64,000 nucleotides of DNA, taken from positions 2,512,001 to 2,576,000 of the forward strand of contig NZ_SORO01000001.1 in NCBI RefSeq assembly GCF_004368965.1, in the 5' to 3' direction. Positions 61,036 through 64,000 of the stretch are shown here, piece after piece. The translations under genes were made by a program, and so were the position numbers. The stretch is from Leptospira meyeri. Lineage in GTDB: Bacteria > Spirochaetota > Leptospiria > Leptospirales > Leptospiraceae. The notes under the pieces were generated by a model. That model was not told the origin of the DNA. It did not search any database and saw nothing but the letters and a program-made list of their open reading frames with translations. The number at the start of each line of letters is the position of its first letter. The stretch's first letter is position 1.

Positions 61036-62051
61036 TTATCAAATTTTGTATACTTGTATACTTTTGTATCTTCCGTTGTAGAAAGATCTCGAACTTGATT
61101 AAAACCGAGTGTTTCTAAATAACTCGGCAAACGCTCAAAGTCAATTTCTGAAACTTGAAGATCTCGGAATGGGCGATTGGTTTCACTTGGTTTTGTTGAA
61201 ACGGAAAAATACAAATGGCTTCCGCTGGATAAAGAATTCGAAATTTCTGCAAAGATCTTTTCAATCCAAAAGGACGGAAATCGATTGAGAGGTAAGTAAA
61301 CTAAAACATCCGTTGGTTTTCTCAGAATTTGGTTAAGGGGAAATAGTTTTTTTTCTAACTGGACTGTTGCAGTAACTTTACTTTGGATGAATTGAAATTC
61401 ACTTTCATTAGATGTAAAACATTGAAAAGGTACTTTCAAAATGGAAAGTTGTTTTAAAATATCGCCCCATTCGGGAAACAAAACGACAATTCCCTTTGTT
61501 TTTGTAATGTCTTCCAAAGCAACTTTCCATGTTGGGTTGGAACCGGCATCTATAAAGTAAGAATTGACCGCCCAACCAAAGTTAGGCAACTCATCTGAAG
61601 AATCACGTAAAAGATGATCGCGGTAAAATCCATCAAATCGATTTTCAATTTGTTCGATTCGTCTTCCTAATCGAACCAATTCATGGAGAACTGAAAAAAA
61701 GGCACGAATTCTATTTTCAGATAGTTTTTTGTCGATGAGTCCGTAAACAGAGATTAGGCGATTTACAATGTATTTGATAGGTCCTTTGATGAACCAAAAT
61801 TTGGGATTGGAAAATTTGGGGCTGGAGATCCCTTTTTCGAATAAATGGGCTGTTCCCGCCGGATCAAATTTGCGAAACCCTTGTGGGGATTCCGGTTTGT
61901 AACTGATCTTCGTGAGTTCTTTCCAATTGGGAGTTTGTCCTGGATCCAATGGGATTTTGGATTCGATCTTCTGGACCAACTCCGATACATTCAACTGTGG
62001 GTCTCGGACTTCGAGAAAAGGGGATGGATTGAATTTCTTTTTGTCTTCCAC
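61032..62051 (-). CDS. Degenerate methyltransferase-like protein of the glycan cluster
   Basis: A 339-residue protein without signal peptide. The N-terminal helical part (about 80-140, IKYIVNRLISVYGLIDKKLS then LHELVRLGRRIEQIENRF) resembles the leader of O-antigen-cluster SAM methyltransferases. The C-terminal half (about 165-339) has a Rossmann-like pattern ending with GSHLYFSVSTKPS, LGFNQVRDL, but the glycine-rich SAM loop is not recognisable (GIVVLFPEWGDIL is at its place). It may be an inactive methyltransferase or chain-terminator-related protein. It overlaps the first GT4 gene by four bases and starts the operon. Confidence 0.5.
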   Translation of the reverse strand: MEDKKKFNPSPFLEVRDPQLNVSELVQKIESKIPLDPGQTPNWKELTKISYKPESPQGFRKFDPAGTAHLFEKGISSPKFSNPKFWFIKGPIKYIVNRLISVYGLIDKKLSENRIRAFFSVLHELVRLGRRIEQIENRFDGFYRDHLLRDSSDELPNFGWAVNSYFIDAGSNPTWKVALEDITKTKGIVVLFPEWGDILKQLSILKVPFQCFTSNESEFQFIQSKVTATVQLEKKLFPLNQILRKPTDVLVYLPLNRFPSFWIEKIFAEISNSLSSGSHLYFSVSTKPSETNRPFRDLQVSEIDFERLPSYLETLGFNQVRDLSTTEDTKVYKYTKFDK

Positions 62052-62137
62052 AGTTTTCTTTCTTTTGTTGAGAGGATTTGAAAAATTGGAAGAATGGCAA
62101 CTAAATCTTAGAGCCGAATCGGAAATTTCCCTTTTCT

Positions 62138-63058
62138 ATGAAAAAAAAACAAACTTTAGTCACCGGAGCCAGTGGATTTGTCGGCAGTTATCTCCTTCCT
62201 GCTCTGGAATCGCATGGTGAATACCAAATTCATTGTTTTCAAGGTGACATTCGCGACCGAGAGGTTGTTGCAAAAAATTTAAAAGAGGTTCAACCAGATA
62301 TCCTCATCCATTTGGCAGCCCAAGCCTTTGTTCCGATTGCCATCGAAAATCCTTGGGAGACCGAAGAAATTAACGTGGGCGGTACTCTGAATTTAATCGA
62401 ATTTTTACATCGGATGCAAAGACCATGCAAAATGTTGTATGTTTCTTCAGCAGATGTTTACGGAAAACAAAATCTCTCTCTTCTTCCGTTAAAAGAATCT
62501 CTATTGCCTAATCCGGTGAATCCTTATGCAGGAAGTAAATTAGCAGCCGAATCCTATTGTCGTCAGTATTCTGCCTATAGCCCCTTTGTTTCCATTGTCA
62601 TCGCTCGTCCTTTTAATCACATTGGAATCGGTCAACGTAAGGAGTTTGTAATACCTAATTTTTGTTCCCAAATCATTGAAGCCAAACATCTAGGAAAAAC
62701 ATCGATCTCTGTTGGCGATTTAGCTCCAACTCGTGACTTTTCTCATGTCGAAGATATCATCAGTGGCTACCTGACTTTAATAGAAAAAGGAGAATCAGGT
62801 GAAATTTACAATATATGCTCTGGCGAAGAACGAAGTATACGTTATATGGTAGAAGAGTTAGTAAAAATTTCAGGTCATGATATCAAGTTTGAAGTGGATG
62901 CCGGACGTGTGAGAGCATCCGAAACATCCAAAGTTTATGGAGATAATTCTAAATTAAAATCGCTTGGCTGGAAAAACAAACATAGCTTAAGCGAAACTCT
63001 TCGCCAGATCTACAATTATTTAGAATCGGAATTTTTAAAATCCAAACAAACCGATTGA
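62138..63058 (+). CDS. NAD(P)-dependent sugar epimerase/reductase, Rmd-like
   Basis: A 306-residue extended SDR. TGASGFVGSYLLPAL (about 7-21) is the GxxGxxG cofactor loop, HLAAQAFVPIAI, VSSADVYGKQN and NPYAGSKLAAESY (YxxxK) give the catalytic set, and RPFNHIGIGQRKEF and VGDLAPTRDFSHVEDI are substrate-binding motifs. Overall it best resembles GDP-4-keto-6-deoxymannose reductase (Rmd), making GDP-rhamnose. GDP-mannose dehydratase itself is not visible here. It is divergent from the glycosyltransferase operon, with 86 bases between starts. Its 3' end overlaps the M48 gene by 43 bases. Confidence 0.82.
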   Translation: MKKKQTLVTGASGFVGSYLLPALESHGEYQIHCFQGDIRDREVVAKNLKEVQPDILIHLAAQAFVPIAIENPWETEEINVGGTLNLIEFLHRMQRPCKMLYVSSADVYGKQNLSLLPLKESLLPNPVNPYAGSKLAAESYCRQYSAYSPFVSIVIARPFNHIGIGQRKEFVIPNFCSQIIEAKHLGKTSISVGDLAPTRDFSHVEDIISGYLTLIEKGESGEIYNICSGEERSIRYMVEELVKISGHDIKFEVDAGRVRASETSKVYGDNSKLKSLGWKNKHSLSETLRQIYNYLESEFLKSKQTD

Positions 63059-64000
63059 ACTTCTTTCCAGGTTTGGTCTGAAACTATTTTTTTGACCGAA
63101 CCTTTTTTTCCTGATTGAATTAATCTCTCCAATGTTTTCATCCTTTCATCTGTCGCCGGATGGGTACTTAAAAAATCCGTAATGGAAGATGTAACTACTT
63201 GGTCATCCTTGGCATTTGTTTCGGGTGGATTTTTATCTGACTTTGTGATTTCTTTTTCAAGTTCGGACATTCGCTTAAAGAATGTTAGGAGACCGGATGG
63301 GGAAAGATTCTGGTTTTTTAGGTATTCAATTGATGTAATGTCTGCTTCTGTTTCAAAATCTCTTGAAAACTTTAGGACAAGAATTGTTGAGCCAAGTTCT
63401 GTAAATGTTTCAAGAAATTCCATATTTCCTAAACCAGGTCCAACAACTAATGAGATTGCGAGAGAAGTTCCCCCCGCCTTTACAAGATTTCGCATATGGT
63501 GTCTCTTTTCCACATGGGCCACTTCATGTGCGAGGACTCCAATGACTTCTTCTTGTGATTTAGCTTCGTTTAACAATCCAGAAAAAAAATAAATTCTTCC
63601 ATTGGAAAGTGCAAAGGCATTAGGAATGGTTGATCCAATCACTGAGACCTTGAATTGGTGCGGACTATTTTTGGGAACGATTCTTTTTAATGCTTCTGCA
63701 AAAAATTTGTCAGTTGCTTTTGTATTACATTCTTGAAACTGGGCATCCATCTTTAATTGAACCGATTCCCCCAGTGACTTGTCCATAGAAATCGGAATCA
63801 GGTTGATCACCAGTTCCAGACCTTTAAAATAAAAAAAACCAATCAAGGCAACGATAGAAATCGAGAGAATCCCAAGTACGAGAGGGTTCATTTCTCTAAT
63901 GGAATAAAAAAAAGCATGAGCATGACTTTGATTTTTTTTTGATTGGATCCAAAGTGATTCTAGTTTTTTTGCATCTTCTTTTGGGCAAATGATTTCTAAA
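63016..64000 (-). CDS. M48-family metallopeptidase, 5' end outside the window
   Basis: A zinc peptidase of the M48 (Ste24/HtpX/BepA-like) family. VLAHEVAHVEKRHH holds the HExxH motif, and ETEADITSIEYLKNQ supplies the third ligand Glu. NAFALSNGRIYFFSGLL is the conserved strand before the helix, and STHPATDERMKTLERL a typical C-terminal block. A hydrophobic segment (VLGILSISIVALIGFFYFKG) lies N-terminal. An ATG at 63891 is possible, but the same frame stays open for 36 more codons to the window edge, and the sequence there resembles the N-terminal extension of longer M48 proteins. I think the true start is beyond 64000. It faces the periplasm. Confidence 0.85.
   Translation of the reverse strand, partial: LEIICPKEDAKKLESLWIQSKKNQSHAHAFFYSIREMNPLVLGILSISIVALIGFFYFKGLELVINLIPISMDKSLGESVQLKMDAQFQECNTKATDKFFAEALKRIVPKNSPHQFKVSVIGSTIPNAFALSNGRIYFFSGLLNEAKSQEEVIGVLAHEVAHVEKRHHMRNLVKAGGTSLAISLVVGPGLGNMEFLETFTELGSTILVLKFSRDFETEADITSIEYLKNQNLSPSGLLTFFKRMSELEKEITKSDKNPPETNAKDDQVVTSSITDFLSTHPATDERMKTLERLIQSGKKGSVKKIVSDQTWKEVQSVCLDFKNSDSK

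Overview
The window looks like a chromosomal segment of a Leptospira-type spirochaete. This is inferred from the AT-rich codon use, the many lipoprotein signal peptides with loose spirochaetal lipoboxes, the FecR, 7TM-SpoIIE, TelA/XpaC and MORN proteins, ThyX instead of ThyA, and the style of the surface-glycan glycosyltransferases. No phage, insertion sequence, CRISPR array or rRNA operon is visible. The only RNA gene is a proline tRNA (GGG). Genes are densely packed, often overlapping by 1-8 bases, and no gene-free stretch exceeds 300 bases. The longest are about 235-240 bases: 4644-4878, where I see nothing recognisable, and 9927-10165, which holds a double hairpin terminator.

Layout. 1-3.5 kb: truncated lipoprotein, aldo/keto reductase, acylphosphatase, RppH-like Nudix hydrolase, SixA phosphatase, tRNA-Pro and a phasin-like small protein. 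3.6-10 kb: paraoxonase-like lipoprotein, YdeI and DUF1697 proteins, a divergent TetR/SDR pair with a candidate operator, RuvC, and an acyl-CoA dehydrogenase resembling methylsuccinyl-CoA dehydrogenase. 10-15.9 kb: lipoproteins, an outer-membrane barrel, START-domain protein, serine hydrolase, methyltransferase and TerB-like protein. 15.9-20.2 kb: metG, a membrane class III nucleotide cyclase, a HisI-like protein that has lost its metal motif, and a rhodanese. 20.3-31 kb: small-domain proteins, GAF plus alpha/beta hydrolase fusion, ThyX, a FecR protein with a CxxCH motif followed by an outer-membrane barrel and a DsbD-like protein, nitronate monooxygenase and a SpoIIE phosphatase.

31-40 kb: a zinc alcohol dehydrogenase pair on the minus strand, then a tightly coupled plus-strand run of secreted helical protein, rhomboid protease, a dehydrogenase lacking the structural zinc site, an 816-residue protein with an S-adenosylhomocysteine-hydrolase-like C-terminal half, a Nudix hydrolase and a membrane-anchored nitrilase-like protein without its catalytic Cys. 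I do not recognise this run as a described pathway, and it is my main candidate for an undescribed system.

40-48.5 kb: beta-propeller-like lipoprotein, EcsC protein, prfA, a kexin-like S8 protease that lacks a propeptide followed by a separately encoded propeptide-like protein, a response regulator/CheC/hybrid kinase operon and a MORN lipoprotein. 48.4-54.2 kb: metF, SDR, birA, coaX, SGNH hydrolase, GT39-type membrane glycosyltransferase and a STAS protein. 54.2-57.8 kb: a degenerate tyrosine recombinase, then TelA, XpaC-like and inositol monophosphatase genes. 57.7-63.1 kb: a surface-polysaccharide cluster (three GT4 glycosyltransferases, a degenerate methyltransferase-like protein and an Rmd-type epimerase/reductase). 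The window ends inside an M48 peptidase gene whose start lies beyond position 64000.
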